From assembly GCA_905250115.1 (NCBI GenBank), contig CAJNOI010000008.1, positions 1 to 64,000 on the forward strand: DNA of 64,000 nucleotides. Reading direction: 5' to 3'. The position numbers and the translations under genes are program-made. The notes beneath the pieces were generated by a model that saw nothing but the letters and a program-made list of their open reading frames with translations, searched no databases and was not told the DNA's origin. This DNA comes from Adineta steineri. Lineage: Eukaryota; Rotifera; Eurotatoria; Adinetida; Adinetidae. Position 1 is the first letter of the stretch. Each line of letters begins with the position of its first letter. Shown piece after piece: positions 41,160 through 54,466 of this stretch.

Positions 41160-44100
41160 ATGGCTCTTACTGAACTATATGGTCGATCATTTTCTGATGC
41201 ACTATACGAACGTTATTGTGATTTTGATTCAACATTTGATGATCTGAAAAATGGTTGCGATATTGTTTATTTCGTTGGATCATCACCGAAAAAAACAGGT
41301 AAAAAGAACTAAATTTAATATTTAGAAAATATCTAGAAATACGTTATATATTCATTTTAGAATCAGGTCTTATTCTTAATGCATCAACTGTTGTTTTAAC
41401 TGATGAACGTATATCACATGTGGGTGATCCACATGCTATAGAAACATCATGTTCACATGTTGAACTTGTCGATATTTCATCGAATGCATTTTCTGATTGG
41501 CATGAAGTATGTTTATTTACACATCTGGTCAATAAAAAAAATATTTCTCATTTATTTATATAGATATCACTTCTTCTTTCTTCATTACCTCATGTTAAAA
41601 CAATTAATTTAAGTTTTAATCCATTTTCTTCACATTTACATATATTACCTGATGATATTCAATGGCCTAATCTTAATACATTATGTTTAAATGGCAGTCG
41701 TATTAGTCTTGATATGGTCGTAGAAGTACTTAAAAAAACACCAAAGTTAGTAGAAAATAATTATTTCTTATACAAGAAATAAATACGAAGTCATGGAGTT
41801 TAATTTTCTTTTAAACAATGAGTCACATTTAAAAGGAATGAGTCATTTGTATTAAAAAAAATCTGTATGAGGGTTCGTTAAAAAATGTAAAAGAGAAATT
41901 ATTACTAGATTAGAAAGGATTAAGTTTATTACTGTTGCTAACCTAAAGTTGTAATATACTGTTTAATTAAAAACAAGAAGTATTATAATAATCAACAGAT
42001 TTTAATGATCTATTTTATAAATTTGTTTAAATATCAAAAGAAAAATATGAGAATTAAGAATAAAAAAGCTTATTAAACACGCAACTGACATATTTATTTA
42101 ATCTTCTTAATACGTCTACTGATCTAATTGTATTCTTTTTCTACATGTACAGTTTAGAAGAATTACAAATCTGTTCAAATAATTATACAACAATATTATC
42201 AAATTATAATTTTCAACATAATAATCTTAAACGTGTTTATATATCAAATAATAATTTAACTGATTGGAAATCTATATGTCGTCTTGGTGATTTATTTCCA
42301 CATTTAGAAACATTAATAGCTAGTGATAATCCATTGAAAAGTTTTCGTTCAGATGATGATGATACGGCAATTTGTTTATCAAACTTACATACACTTAGTG
42401 TTGATCAAGTTCAAATATCTGAATGGAATGATATTATTGCTCTAACAAAATTACCAGCACTTCATGCATTAAGAATTCATTCAGCACCATTGCTTAAGGT
42501 TTAATATATATATCTATTTATATATAATTGAACATACAAAGAATCTCGTTTTGATTTTCTTTAGCCTTATCAAAAAGATGAACGATTTTTTCTTTTACTT
42601 GGTTATATGAAAAAGATAATAAAGTTAAATGGAAGTGATATAACAGCAAATGAAAGAGAAACAAGTGAAAGACGATTTATTCGTTATTATTCTCAACGTG
42701 ATGATAAACCTCAACGGTATATATAAAAGAAAAAAAAAGGAGTTATTTTCATTTTATTCTTTTTTCTATTTAGATATTTTGAATTAATTGAACGACATGG
42801 TAATCTTAAACCATTGGTTGATATTACAATTCGTGCACCTTATTTAGCACAAGTACATCTTGTCTATAATAAAATAACACATGATAAAGAAATTGATGTT
42901 CGACAAACAGTACAACAATTTAAAAAATATCTTCAAGAAATTTTTCACATACCATTCAATCGTTTACGAGTTTTTTATGTGGATGATGTCGCTTTTAATA
43001 TGGGTGTATGTGGCCCAGAAGAACTCAAATATCCACAACGATTATTACATACGTATGTTGATAGCTAATATTTTCTATATATATTTATATCTTAGATATA
43101 AAACTGATGACAAATTTATTGCTTTGTTGAGGAGCAATAAGTCAATACACCCACATGAAACATCTATATGTTAAAGAGATAAGAGAAGAAACACTATCCT
43201 TTTTTTAGTATTTTATAACATTTAATCAAAAATAAATCTGGAAATTATTATCGAATTACATGTGCATTAGAGATTCAGATTCAGGTCAAACTAAATATAT
43301 ATATATCAACTTGTACGAGCGTGACGCTACTGAAAATATGAGATTGTTTGAATGAATCGTAGAAATAAAGGGCGTAACATAATGATGTGCTTATTATTTT
43401 CTGTTTAACGAATATAGCTTATGTTAAAAGGTACGTTTCATGAAGGTCTTCTAGTCAACACCTCGAGGTGAGGTATGCAACTGAGAAAAATATTACCGAA
43501 ATAAATGTTTTGTTTTGATCGGAAACTACTTTCATCAACGTAACGTGACGACTCGCTTTTTTTATTAGTATTTTTCCATGCAGTTGTTTTTGAATAATTA
43601 GAGCTGTGGGAAAACAAAGTTTTGTTATTATTTTAAAGGTCATATAGAAAGTTATATATTATCATGGTTATTATTAGTTGAAGCTGATCTAAAGTTTCTA
43701 TAAAACTGCTGCGACATATGAAGTATGCTAGTGACATGGTTCACATGATTTTTCATCATCTGCTAATGAAATTTGCGTTCATAGTTGACAGATATGATTA
43801 AGCGTAGGTGTTAACGACAATTGGAACGTTTTCGGTACACTCTAGAGTATGCTTTTCTCAATGGGATTGAGCAATTCTAAAAATCATGACTAAAAACTCT
43901 TGTTTTTGAGATTACACGAGCTGATATCAAATGCAAATAATTTCAATGGAATATTATTTCCGATGTATTTATTATTATAGTATCAGTTTTAGTTGAATAT
44001 GAAAATCTATCATTTTATTACCTGAAATTATTAGAATAAATCTCATATTTCGTTTTATCTTAGCAAGCAGTCAGTGAGTAGATAAAATTCATCGTTATTC

Positions 44101-44683
44101 ATCAAAACATTTTCAATAATAAATAAAATATAGAAAAACGACTTATGCTGACCTTCGGTAATTTTTATCTTTGTAATTCAATAAGGTTAAATTCTTATCG
44201 GAAAAATTGATTTATTTATTTCGTTTTAATTTTCACTCAAGGACCTGTTGACCTTAACTAAATTTAATGTTTAGATATAATATTCATGATGGAGATCAAT
44301 TTCATATCGATCTTAAACCGGATTTACGTAAACCTCAACAATCAAATCAAATAGGTAAAAATTAACAAAAAAAGAAGATTAATATTTTCTTTTCTTTCAT
44401 TAAACTAGCTGATTCAACTCGACATTCACGTAAAAAATCAACTGATAATTCTCCAAATTCATCATTTTCTTCAACATCATCTGACGATGATAAAATAATT
44501 TCACCATTTACTTTTGATTCTTTACAAAAATTATCTAATCAAACTGATATAAATACTCATCAAGCATTTATTCAACTAGATCAACTTTATCCGTCCGCTG
44601 AAAAAACTTCTCAAATTAATGATGATGACGATGATCTACTCTTTGCTGCAGCAAGTGCTTGTATTCAGATGAAAAAAGACTAG
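41160..44683 (+). CDS. TBCEL: Tubulin-specific chaperone cofactor E-like protein
   Basis: TBCEL (E-like) destabilises tubulin. The family has leucine-rich repeats and a C-terminal ubiquitin-like domain but lacks the CAP-Gly of TBCE. Eight exons (41160-41298, 41361-41506, 41564-41745, 42153-42498, 42565-42716, 42774-43052, 44275-44354, 44409-44683) give 532 residues. It starts MALTELYGRSFSDALYERYC. Repeats include VELVDISSNAFSDWHE, LEELQICSNNYTTIL and RVYISNNNLTDWKSICRLGD. The bridging block is IIKLNGSDITANERETSERR followed by FIRYY. The ubiquitin-like part is around VDITIRAPYLAQVHLVYNKI and ends YNIHDGDQFHIDL. It has an unusual acidic, Ser-rich tail. The sixth intron is 1.2 kb and contains an alternative acceptor at about 43095. 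Confidence 0.92.
43096..43173 (+). other. Possible alternative terminal exon of TBCEL
   Basis: TATCTTAG at about 43095 is followed by ATATAAAACTGATG. Joined to exon 6 it would code YKTDDKFIALLRSNKSIHPH and end soon after, at a TAA at 43171-43173, in place of YNIHDGDQFHID. It would truncate the ubiquitin-like domain. Confidence 0.3.
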
Positions 44684-46319
44684 ATAATTTTTTTTCCTTT
44701 TGCTTTCTCTCTCACTCTCTCGTTTTTTTTTTATATTTGTCCATATATGCGGTGATCGAAATGACAACAGTATTTCGAATTTTTTGCGCTTCGATTACAT
44801 AACAAAATCTTGTGCTTATTCTGTAAATAACATTTTTCCTTTCGTCGAATTATGTGTGACCATTTGATTATACCCTATTGTATTGAGAATATCTTGTGTA
44901 CGATTATTTATTAAAATAATAACTACATATGATTATATTCATAAAGCATTACAGTTGATAAACTACGAAATAACTATGTATTATGATGACATGAAAGGGC
45001 AAAGTACTATATCGTACTTTTGGAAAGAAAAAAAAAAGATTTTTCTTTTACTATTCTTATACATACTGACATAATAACCTCCCAGTACTTTATACTTAAA
45101 GAGTAAAATAATAATGGTAAAGATATGTTGTGGAAAATGACTGCTCGACTGATGGATATATTTAATAATATATTATTTGTTTTTGTAGTTTGTAGTATGT
45201 TTTTTTTGCTGATAGAACAAAAAACTACGCAGTAGTTTTTTTGTGATGATTCAGATCTTGAAAACAATCTTCTAGGGTAGAGATAAGATTTACTATAAAG
45301 TAAATATAAGGTCATAGATTATCTTCATCACAGAAAAACAAGTTGATGACTAAGAAGATGAAATATCATCGATGAGAAGAAAATGCATACTGATTATTCG
45401 TCGTTTTTATTCGAAGGTTTCTCTAACCATTGTGCCTGGGTCAAAAGCAGCATACTGATTCTCTGTTTTTCGATTTCATAGGTTCGCGCCTGTTGTTTTG
45501 TTCTCTTGCTCACATTCCTTCATCATCTACATATTTTTCATAGAAAAAATAGCTGATAGAAGGACTGTTAGTCAGCCATTCAACGATTTGCACTGTCATC
45601 GTAGAAATAATAGAACGAGCAAAAAAAAGAAAGAAATATTTTTACCGATACACAGTGCGTTAGCGATTATTCAAATATCTTATATATATTTATTTTCTTT
45701 TCAAATTTCAAACTCTTTTCTATTGGTAATATTAAATGCGATTGATCATACGCGTACGCGAGAATACTTGGTCATCGTACAGGAAGAAGGAAAGAAAATG
45801 ACTAATGTACAATGTTTCATTTCCTTGAACGATATACTTGATTAGCACACAGTACGTTTTTCTTTTCTTTCCTTTCTATAAATAGCAAATGAACTTGGCG
45901 TTCATATTATCGGCTGTTATTTTGGTATCATTAAGGACGAAAACAAGAGATTATAACCTTCTGTTTATGGCTTTTTTTTTGTTTCTTTCTGTCTTTCTTT
46001 CTTCTCAATTATGAAAAGAACAGGAAAAAACCCTTTCTCTCAAAGCTCGGAACAAAATAGAGAAAAGAGAAGGGGAAAGAGAGAGCGAGAGAGAGAGAGA
46101 GACCGAGAGAGAGAAACAGAAAGAGAGAGAAAAAGAGAAATAGAAGAATATATAATCGAAGAATGACGAAGCATATTCTCCCATCTATCTTTTTTTCCTT
46201 CTACACTCGGTTACGGAGCAGAATCAAGATATTTATTGCTTTGCTCTTTCAGAAACACAGACATTTTCTAGCAATTGTAACTTAAGAACAACTACAAGAA
46301 AAAAAAACTTCTTTATCAA
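44684..46319. other. Intergenic upstream of OSGIN
   Basis: 1.6 kb AT-rich, with weak chance frames (44883, 45007 minus, 45498). A GA tract lies at its right end (46061-46140). Confidence 0.6.
46061..46140 (+). repeat. GA-repeat polypurine tract upstream of OSGIN
   Basis: Nearly pure purine for about 80 bases, with several GAGAGAGAGA runs, 180-260 bp before the OSGIN ATG. Confidence 0.8.
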
Positions 46320-48186
46320 ATGAACACCCATACTACAGAACAATGCTGTCCTGATCTTTGTGAACGTAAAGAAGTTGTTGTTATTGGTATGTATATATTT
46401 ATATTTATTATATTAAGCTAAATTCATTCTATTTTCAAGGTAATGGACCATCCGCTATTGTTCTATCTTATATTCTTTCCGGTCATATACCTTATTGGAA
46501 CGGTTGTCCTGTATCGAATGACTATTTAAATATAAAATTAGAACAATATGTTAAAGATACATCTTTACTTGAACAGGTTAGTACGATAAAACAGCTTAGT
46601 CCGTGAGAAAAAGATAAACACTAAATATATCATCTGTTTAACTATTCTCATAATAAATTTATTTGTCGAGAAAAAAAGTCCGATCAAAGTACAAACGATT
46701 ATCTATTGATATATTTGTTTTTTTGATGGATAAAAATAATATTTTTTTTTCTTAATCTATTTTAGGATTTAGAATTTCTATCCGATGGTCTTGAAGGTCG
46801 ATCAAGAAATCCTGTTTCATTACTTATTGATAATTTAGTCCATCCAGATGCTGATCTTGGTGCACATTTACAATCGAAAATAAAATGGCGTCATGATCCA
46901 TCATTGAACATTGATCATATTTGTCTTGGACGTGGTGGTATAGGTGGTGTTTGGAATCAATTAACATCGAAACAATTACAAACAGTTAGTATGGCTGACT
47001 GGATGGAATTACCAAATTATCCAATGTCAACATTTCGACAACAACGTCGAGCATGTCGTAGTCGTTTATTAACAAATAATGATCAATCAACCATAAAAAC
47101 GGATGATGTATCTCTACGAGCAACTTATGATGAAGTTCGATCATATTATATTCATTATGTTAAACGAAATCGTTTAACAAATTATTTTCGTAATGGTTGC
47201 GAAGTAACATCAATTAAACGTGTGTCTGTTGATGCACCATTTTATGATGATGTTGCAGAAGAAATTCATACACCTGAACCATTATGGGAAATACGTGGTT
47301 ATAATGAACAAACCAAAGAACCATTTATTATACATACGAAATATGTCGTATTAGCAACTGGTATGCCACAAAATATAACAAGACCATTAGGAATAATTGG
47401 TGAACAAGCAAGTAAATCATTTACTTATACAACATTACATGATATAGAAGAATTAATTATAAATAAAAAGAAATTAACACAGAATAGTAAACCTGTACTG
47501 GTTATTGGATGTGGTTTAACAGCTATTGATATACTTCTTTTATGTCAAGAATATTCAATACCTGTTTTACATGTATTTCGTCGAGCCATTGATGATCATG
47601 AACTTGTACTCAATCAATTGCCTGCCAATGTTTATCCTGAATATGAACGTATTAGAGAATTAATTAGACAATCAGTAACTACAACAACAACAACAACAAC
47701 ATCTATGGTAAGTTTTAAAAAAAAATTTCGAATTATTTGGAAATTTAATTTTATATATTATTTTAGTCATCATCATCATCTCAATGGTCTTATCAATGTT
47801 GTCCACAAAGTGAAATTATTTCAATAACTGAAGATGGTGCAGTTTATATACGTAATCTTCGTACTCATACAACAACGGACTATGATATATCAGTCGTGGC
47901 TAGACTAACTGGTTCTGATGTGACTATTCCTTTCCTTTCATCGTTGACCGTGAAAAAAAATAATGGTCTTCATATTAACCCTTATACATACGAATGTATC
48001 GATTTTGAAAATATTTATGCATTAGGTCCATTAGCCGGAGATAAACTCGTTCGTTTCTTGCAAGGAGGTGCTCTTGCATGTGCTGCAAGTCTGTTTAAAA
48101 AACATCGACAAGCATCATCTAATAATAATAATAATAATAGTATATTATCATTCACCGTTACTCCTCGAGTTAGAATTGTTGCATAG
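46320..48186 (+). CDS. OSGIN: Oxidative stress-induced growth inhibitor (OSGIN) family flavoprotein
   Basis: FAD-dependent monooxygenase-like protein; the vertebrate members OSGIN1/2 respond to oxidative stress. Four exons (46320-46386, 46440-46576, 46766-47707, 47767-48186) give 521 residues. The FAD-binding motif is VVVIGNGPSAIVLSY, split by intron 1 after VVVIG. Then DLEFLSDGLEGRSRNPVSLL and ICLGRGGIGGVWNQL, both typical of OSGIN. A second dinucleotide-binding motif is VLVIGCGLTAIDIL. The C-terminal block is FENIYALGPLAGDKLVRFLQ with GGALACA after it. Odd points: threonine and serine runs around intron 3 (TTTTTTTSM|SSSSS) and an asparagine run near the end, all from trinucleotide repeats. 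The gene lies behind a GA-repeat tract. Confidence 0.92.
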
Positions 48187-49593
48187 ATTTTTTTTTCTTT
48201 CTGGGTGTTGTGTTATTTGTCTTATACTCTTTGACTGAAGATAAAATAATAATTTTTTTTTTTTAGAAAAAAGAAATCAAATATGTGTTCTTTATAATAT
48301 TAATAATAATTGTGTAAATTCGAATAAAATAAAACAAATGGTTGTTTAATTTTTATAAAAAATAAAAAAAAATCTCTTTTTATTACTATAAGTGCACAAA
48401 TTTTTGTGGTATAGAGACTGGATGACAAGGTGTTGTTACGCTCTAACAGGTTTGTATACCTATATTTTTGAGTGCTCGTCACATTTCACGTATAACGTAG
48501 TAAGCATCTGAAGACACATTACGTGTGAAGACATATTATGATTTGTTATTTGTTTACGAAAAAACACTATCTCTATTTTATTAAATCATACATATTAATT
48601 ACGAATTTTGTATCAACATGTTTATGATATCCTTGAAAATTATCTCGAAAAATCTTTGCATTATTTTTTTTTAAATAAATATTTATCCTTGATTAAAGGA
48701 CATTGATTGATTAAATCTTCATCGACCTTGAAATGAAAATATATATTAAATGAAATATCATGATTGATATTTGATGTAAAACCCAGAGCTATATACTATC
48801 AAATAAATATAATTTCTTTTTATTCATGTAAATAAACTAAAAAAAGAATTTGAATTTTTAATAATTTATATTTATCAAAACAAAATTTTCTATAAATATA
48901 ATTCGTTAAGAATCCGTGATAAATTATTTCATTGAAATAAATTTCGATTTGGTCGAGTACATCTATACATTTTTCTTCAATGTAAATGGCAAATATCTTT
49001 AAGTAAATGTCTTCCAATGGCATTTTACAATTTTCTTACTTATTTATTTAGAATCAATACATTGACTTTTTTTGTATACTTAATAAACTTGCTGACGGAA
49101 TGTCTGAGTAAACACACATCTATACAAATATAATTAAGCAAGTTAATAATATAAATTTTCAATTATTGGCTACTGACGAAGAATAAATTATCCGTTTGCA
49201 CTTTCAGTACAAAAGAATGATTGTTTTTTTCCGTCTAGCAATATTGTAATAAATTAATAGCCAAATTCGATTATGTCAAATTTAATATATCGATAATGTT
49301 TGTCTTTACCTTCACATACAAAAAAAATAATTTTTATTATCATCACACATAGTTATGATGAATAAAATATAAGTAGTTGTTGGATATTATAATAACCCGT
49401 AGGCTACTAAAGAAATAATACACACTACATTAAAGAAAGTAAAAACATGCACAGTGTGAAGAGAATGATATTCTTCAGATGGTATAAAATGAATAGCTCG
49501 ATACATTAAATTGTATATATGACCGACGAGTACATTTATTTCGATTATTCATCGATTGAAAGCGGATCATTTCTATTTTCATAGAGTTTATTC
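48187..49593. other. Intergenic between OSGIN and the BOR1-like gene
   Basis: AT-rich with short chance frames (48300 minus, 48820 minus). Pyrimidine/AG sequence ATTTTCATAG just before the ATG at 49594 could be a cis or trans splice acceptor. Confidence 0.55.
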
Positions 49594-51423
49594 ATGATGA
49601 ATGATATACACGGAGGAAATACGAATAATTCATTTCAACAATCAAATGGTGAATTAGTAGATATTTCTATTACTAATCAAGCTACTGAAGATGAAAATAA
49701 TATTGATCCAAAATCTGGTTATTCATCACATTATACATCAATTTGTTATCCATTTGCTGGAATGATTCGTGATGTTAAAATACGTTTACCTTATTATTTA
49801 TCCGATTGGAAATTAGCTTTTTCTTATCGTATATTTGCTGCTACAATTCGTATATTTTTTCTTAATACGATTCCAGCATTAGCTTATGCTCTTGATTTAT
49901 ATTTACGTAGTGAGCATTATTATGGAGTTAATGAAGCTTTACTTGCATCTGCTCTCGGAGGTTTGATATATAGTTTTTTCTTCTAAAGACTTTATCTTAG
50001 TTCCGATAGATCATAAATTCAATTATATTTTTCAGGTATTGTCTTTGGTCTATTAGCTGTACAACCAATATCTATCGTTGGTTTTACTGGTTTAATTAGT
50101 TTATTTAATTATACAACTTACAATATCATCAGTCGAAATTCTCAAGTGCCTTATTTATCTTTTATGTGTTGGACAGCTATATGGGCAGCTATTTTTCATT
50201 GGCTTATTGCTATATTTAACTTAGTGACATATGTTCGTTATATGACAAATTTTACTGCAGAAATCTTTGGTTTTTATGTTGGTGCTGTTTATATACAAAA
50301 AGGAATTGAATTTATAATTGATGATTTTCATGAATCATCAACAAAAGGATTTATGTCAGTTTTAGTAGCTTTTGGCTTCTTTTTCTCCTATTGGGTATTA
50401 ACACATATAGGTCAATCAAGTTATTTTACTCGAACTATTCGTGATTTTTTTGTTGATTATGCTATGATTCTATGTGTTATTTTTTGGTCTGGTTTTGCTT
50501 TTATTCCAGGTCATTTACGTTCAACCAATATTGAACGATTAGCAGTTACATCTGCTTATCAACCAACAGTTTCTACACGTTCGTGGTTTGTTAATCCTTC
50601 AGATTTAGATGTTAAATATATTTTTATTGCAATACCATTTGCTTTATTAGTTACAGCATTATTCTATTTTGATCATAATGTATCAAGTTTAACAGCTCAA
50701 GCTAAACATTATCCATTACGAAAACCAGCTGGATTTCATTGGGATTTTTTTCTATTAGGATGGACTACAATTATAGCTGGTTTTCTTGGTTTACCATATC
50801 CAAATGCACTTGTGCCACAATGTGCTATGCATACAGATGCACTTGGTCGTTGGAAAATCGATGAATGTGTAGAAAATCAAGTACCAACTGCTATTGTTAC
50901 TACTCATAAATCACGTCGACCTGTACAACAATATATTTTAGTTAAAATAAAAGAACAACGATTAACAAATACATTTCAAAGTATACTTTGTCTTATTACA
51001 ATGTTTGGTCCATTTCTTACTTGTTATTCATTAATATCACGTGCTGTTTTAGCTGGTGTTTTTATTGGTATTGGTTGGGGTTCAATTGAAGTTAATGCAA
51101 TAACACATCGTTTGCTACATCTTATACGTGATCCTAATCATATCAAAGCTGATGATCCATTAATTCGACTTTCTCGTTTAAAAATATTTTCATATACTAC
51201 AATAATGTTTATTGGTTTTCTTTCTCTTTTTATAATATCACAAACAATAGCAGCTATTGGATTTCCTGTACTTGTTTTACTATTAATACCATTTCGAATT
51301 CTAGTATTAACAAAATGGTTTACATCAGAAGAATTAACTATACTTGATTCACCTGTTGCAAGCACACTTCCACTTGATTCTATTGGCGGTTTACCTGATA
51401 TATTAAAGCCTGCGAATTTATAA
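49594..51423 (+). CDS. BOR1-like borate/bicarbonate-type transporter (SLC4 superfamily, short form)
   Basis: Multi-span anion transporter of the SLC4/HCO3 family. Two exons (49594-49960, 50036-51423) give 584 residues with about 10-13 membrane spans. It lacks the long cytosolic N-domain of animal band-3 proteins. Length and N-terminal block (FAGMIRDVKIRLPYYLSDWK) fit yeast/plant BOR1 boron exporters. Other blocks are VFGLLAVQPISIVGFTGLI, then AEIFGFYVGAVYIQKGIEF, then FYFDHNVSSLTAQAKHYPLR and LGLPYPNALVPQCAMHTDAL, all conserved in the family. Only one intron despite its length, at a Gly codon. The resemblance to fungal proteins raises the possibility of horizontal transfer, which bdelloids show often. 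Animal SLC4A11-like origin is the alternative. Substrate not proven. Confidence 0.88.
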
Positions 51424-52069
51424 AATAATTTTTCTTTATTGTGACAGAGAGAAAATATTGAAATAATAAAATGTTTGACTTTTAAATCATTTTTCTTAGT
51501 GCAATCAATTTTTTATTTGACCGAAGATGATGTCAAGCAAACCTAAAGTACTAGTTTCGAATAACATATTATTTAGTAAGAGTATCTCTTTTAATGATGA
51601 TTATATGCCATTAAAATAGTCTTAGAAAAGCAATTAAGAATATATATTTTTTATCGAGGCTCTACAACAGATGGTACCAGTCAATAATATGACACGTCAT
51701 ATATTTCATATAGATATTTTTAGTTAAGTATCGGTTCTTTGTTTTTCTGCATATAAATTGATTTTTAATACGATTTAAAAGCTTTTATTCATATTATATT
51801 TTTGCGATCATTTATTACATTTTCTCAATGTTCATATCCTTAATCTGAAGCTTTAATATATAATTATTTTTATAATTTTGTCACGTATTTATTTTCACAG
51901 TTGGAAATCATGAATTCAGAAGAAAACGAGAACAACTAGAAAGCATAATTAAAGTTATAACTTTATCGCTTAATGATTTCTAAAAATAACCAATATTTTT
52001 ATTGAAAAACTTCCCCTGTCTGATTTATTCATAGAATATACTTTTTATTATCATTATCCAATGGCTTAA
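51424..52069. other. Intergenic between convergent 3' ends
   Basis: 3' flanks of the BOR1-like gene (plus; AATAAA near 51464) and POLL (minus). No other feature recognised. Confidence 0.6.
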
Positions 52070-54466
52070 TTAATAATCACGTTCTGATGGTGGTCGAAAG
52101 GGTAATTTTAAATATTGAAAAATTGATTCTTCAGTTGGAGTTGCTACTAATCGACCTTCATTCACAATATTTTTTCCCTATGAATAATAATTTATTTATT
52201 CAGTAAAATTAAGAATTCTAGTTTACCATTCGAATAACACCAACATGAAGACGATGTTGGGATAAATACATATTGTTTTCATCAGCTAGTTGACGCATGG
52301 AACGATTGAATAACATTGAACCAGTAAAATAAAGTAAAGCACATGCATGTTCGACATATGGAACAATTATAATATCAATTCGACGTGCCTAATATAACAC
52401 TCATTAATTATTAAAAAAATATTTTTATCAAAAGATCTTACTAGACGATTTTCACCTGGCAATCGACATACACCAAAATATCGAAAATGTGCTTTGGAAA
52501 AACTAAAATCATCATAATTAAAGAAAAAGATAACAAAATAAATTTTTACCCTGATTCTGATTTTTCATCTTGTTTATCTGTATAAACAAGATCATCAATG
52601 AGAAAATCTTTTAAAAAGAAAATTAATTAAAATATCTTTGTCAAATAAATCTTTCTTACTACTAGCTTTTAGTTTATCAACAAGTGGAAAGAGTAAATGT
52701 TCATGTGAAACACCATCACGATGAGTTATCAATATATCACAATCTCCACAAGTTGCCTTTCCACGTCGATATGATCCACATGTTTGTATAAGTAAACCAG
52801 GTCGAAGAGATTCGGCAGCTTCTCTAACCTATTAAAACAAGAATTCAATGACAAAAACAAGTATTTTTTTTACATACAACACTTTCAATTTGTGAAACTT
52901 CATCTCTTGGAATACGTTCAAGAAATTCCGAACAATATTTTAATCCAATCACTTGATTATGTGTTAATTTTGCTTTTGTTCGAAGATCATCCAATGTTCG
53001 ATAACCCTTATTTAGTTTAGAGAAATATAATTATTAAAAATTTTCAAAATAATTAACATACAAGAGTAACCCATCGTTTTGCTTGTGCTGGTCCACTACC
53101 CCAAATTTGTCCAAATAGATCCATGACAGCAATATCAGCATCTGTCTGATATTCTTCTAATTTAGTCATACTACCTGTTTCCATAATTTCAACAATTTTT
53201 TCTGCTAAACGTGAACCAACACCAGGTAATCTTCGAAGTTCCTAGAAAAATTTCTGTTATTTTAAATTTCTAATAAGAATATTGATATGTACTTCATAGG
53301 TTGTTGCTGGTCTATTACATTTTTTTAAAGTACTTATTGCTTTTTGATAACCAAATGCACGCCATTTATCATTAGAATTTCGATATAGATTAGCCATTTC
53401 CTATGTAACAACAAAAACATGTTTAGATTTTATTGTTGACAAAAAGGAATTTTTACTTGAAGTTTATCAATAACAGCTTGATTTGGATTGGTAACAGAAT
53501 CGACAGGTAATGCAGATGATTCATGACATATCCAGTTATGTTTCTATACATATAAATCAATATAAATTCAATTAAAATAAATAAAAACTTACTGCAAATG
53601 TGACTTCTTTGGGAGCTAATGTCTAAATACAAGAAACAAAATATAATATAAAAGAAATTTGTTTAAATAGCAAACTGTAAAATATTAATCATACTCATTT
53701 TCTTATAAAGAACTAACTAACAATATTTTGTAGATCGTTCTAATAAATAGTAACTAAATTTCTCAGGAACTAATTAAATTCCGATTTTAATTTTCATTTA
53801 ACTTGTATAATATTTTATGAGTTCAGCATTTATTTATACATTCCCTCAAGTCGCTGATTATTGTCTCAGACAAATACCCAGCATATTAACTTAAGATACG
53901 CAAGGCTGATAATTTCATTTCCATACATTCTTCTAATTCCATCGAAAGATAGATGCCATTCGATAATTGTCTTTAATTTTTTTAAATAAAAATATACGTA
54001 CAACTAATTCTTCATCCGTTTTATTGATATCTTCGTCGTCTTCATAATCACTGTCTGAATTTGAACGTATTCTTGGCATAATTGACTGTTCAGTATTAAA
54101 TCTTGTTCGAAGTATTTTCTCATCATGTACAATATTATCTTCATTAGATGTCATAGGAGTTTCAGATACTATAGATCGAATAAATGATTCACGTGGTAAT
54201 AATTTTTGAGCACGTAATGATTCACTAAGCCATCGTGTACTAACTATTTGTGGAATATGTAAATTGGATGGATCAAGATGGAGAATTTTTTCAATAATAA
54301 CATTTGTATCAAGTGTATCTTCAGCAATAATACATTCAATATTATCAATATTGAATGGTGTTATAAATTCAAGAGAAAATTTCGTGCATGCTTCACGAAA
54401 TATAGTTAAACGTCCTTTGCCAATTGCATTTGGCAATAAATATACTCGACATTCGGCATCGATCAT
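52070..54466 (-). CDS. POLL: DNA polymerase lambda (family X, BRCT-containing)
   Basis: Gap-filling polymerase for non-homologous end joining and base-excision repair. At least nine minus-strand exons, starting 54466-54002, 53622-53593, 53543-53457, 53400-53293. The BRCT domain is at the N-terminus ([20 protein letters not shown], with [14 protein letters not shown] later). An acidic Ser-rich linker follows. The 8-kDa and HhH region has [18 protein letters not shown] and [20 protein letters not shown]. Catalytic DxD is in [19 protein letters not shown]; the third Asp is in [10 protein letters not shown]. The palm motif is [15 protein letters not shown]. It ends [10 protein letters not shown]. 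All three catalytic aspartates are present. A TTTAG acceptor-like site precedes the ATG, so a short upstream exon is possible. Confidence 0.93.

Noticed and set aside
45007..45845. Opposing open frames of 102 and 115 codons
   Set aside because: Low-complexity, not conserved in style with real genes nearby, and no splice signals supporting either.
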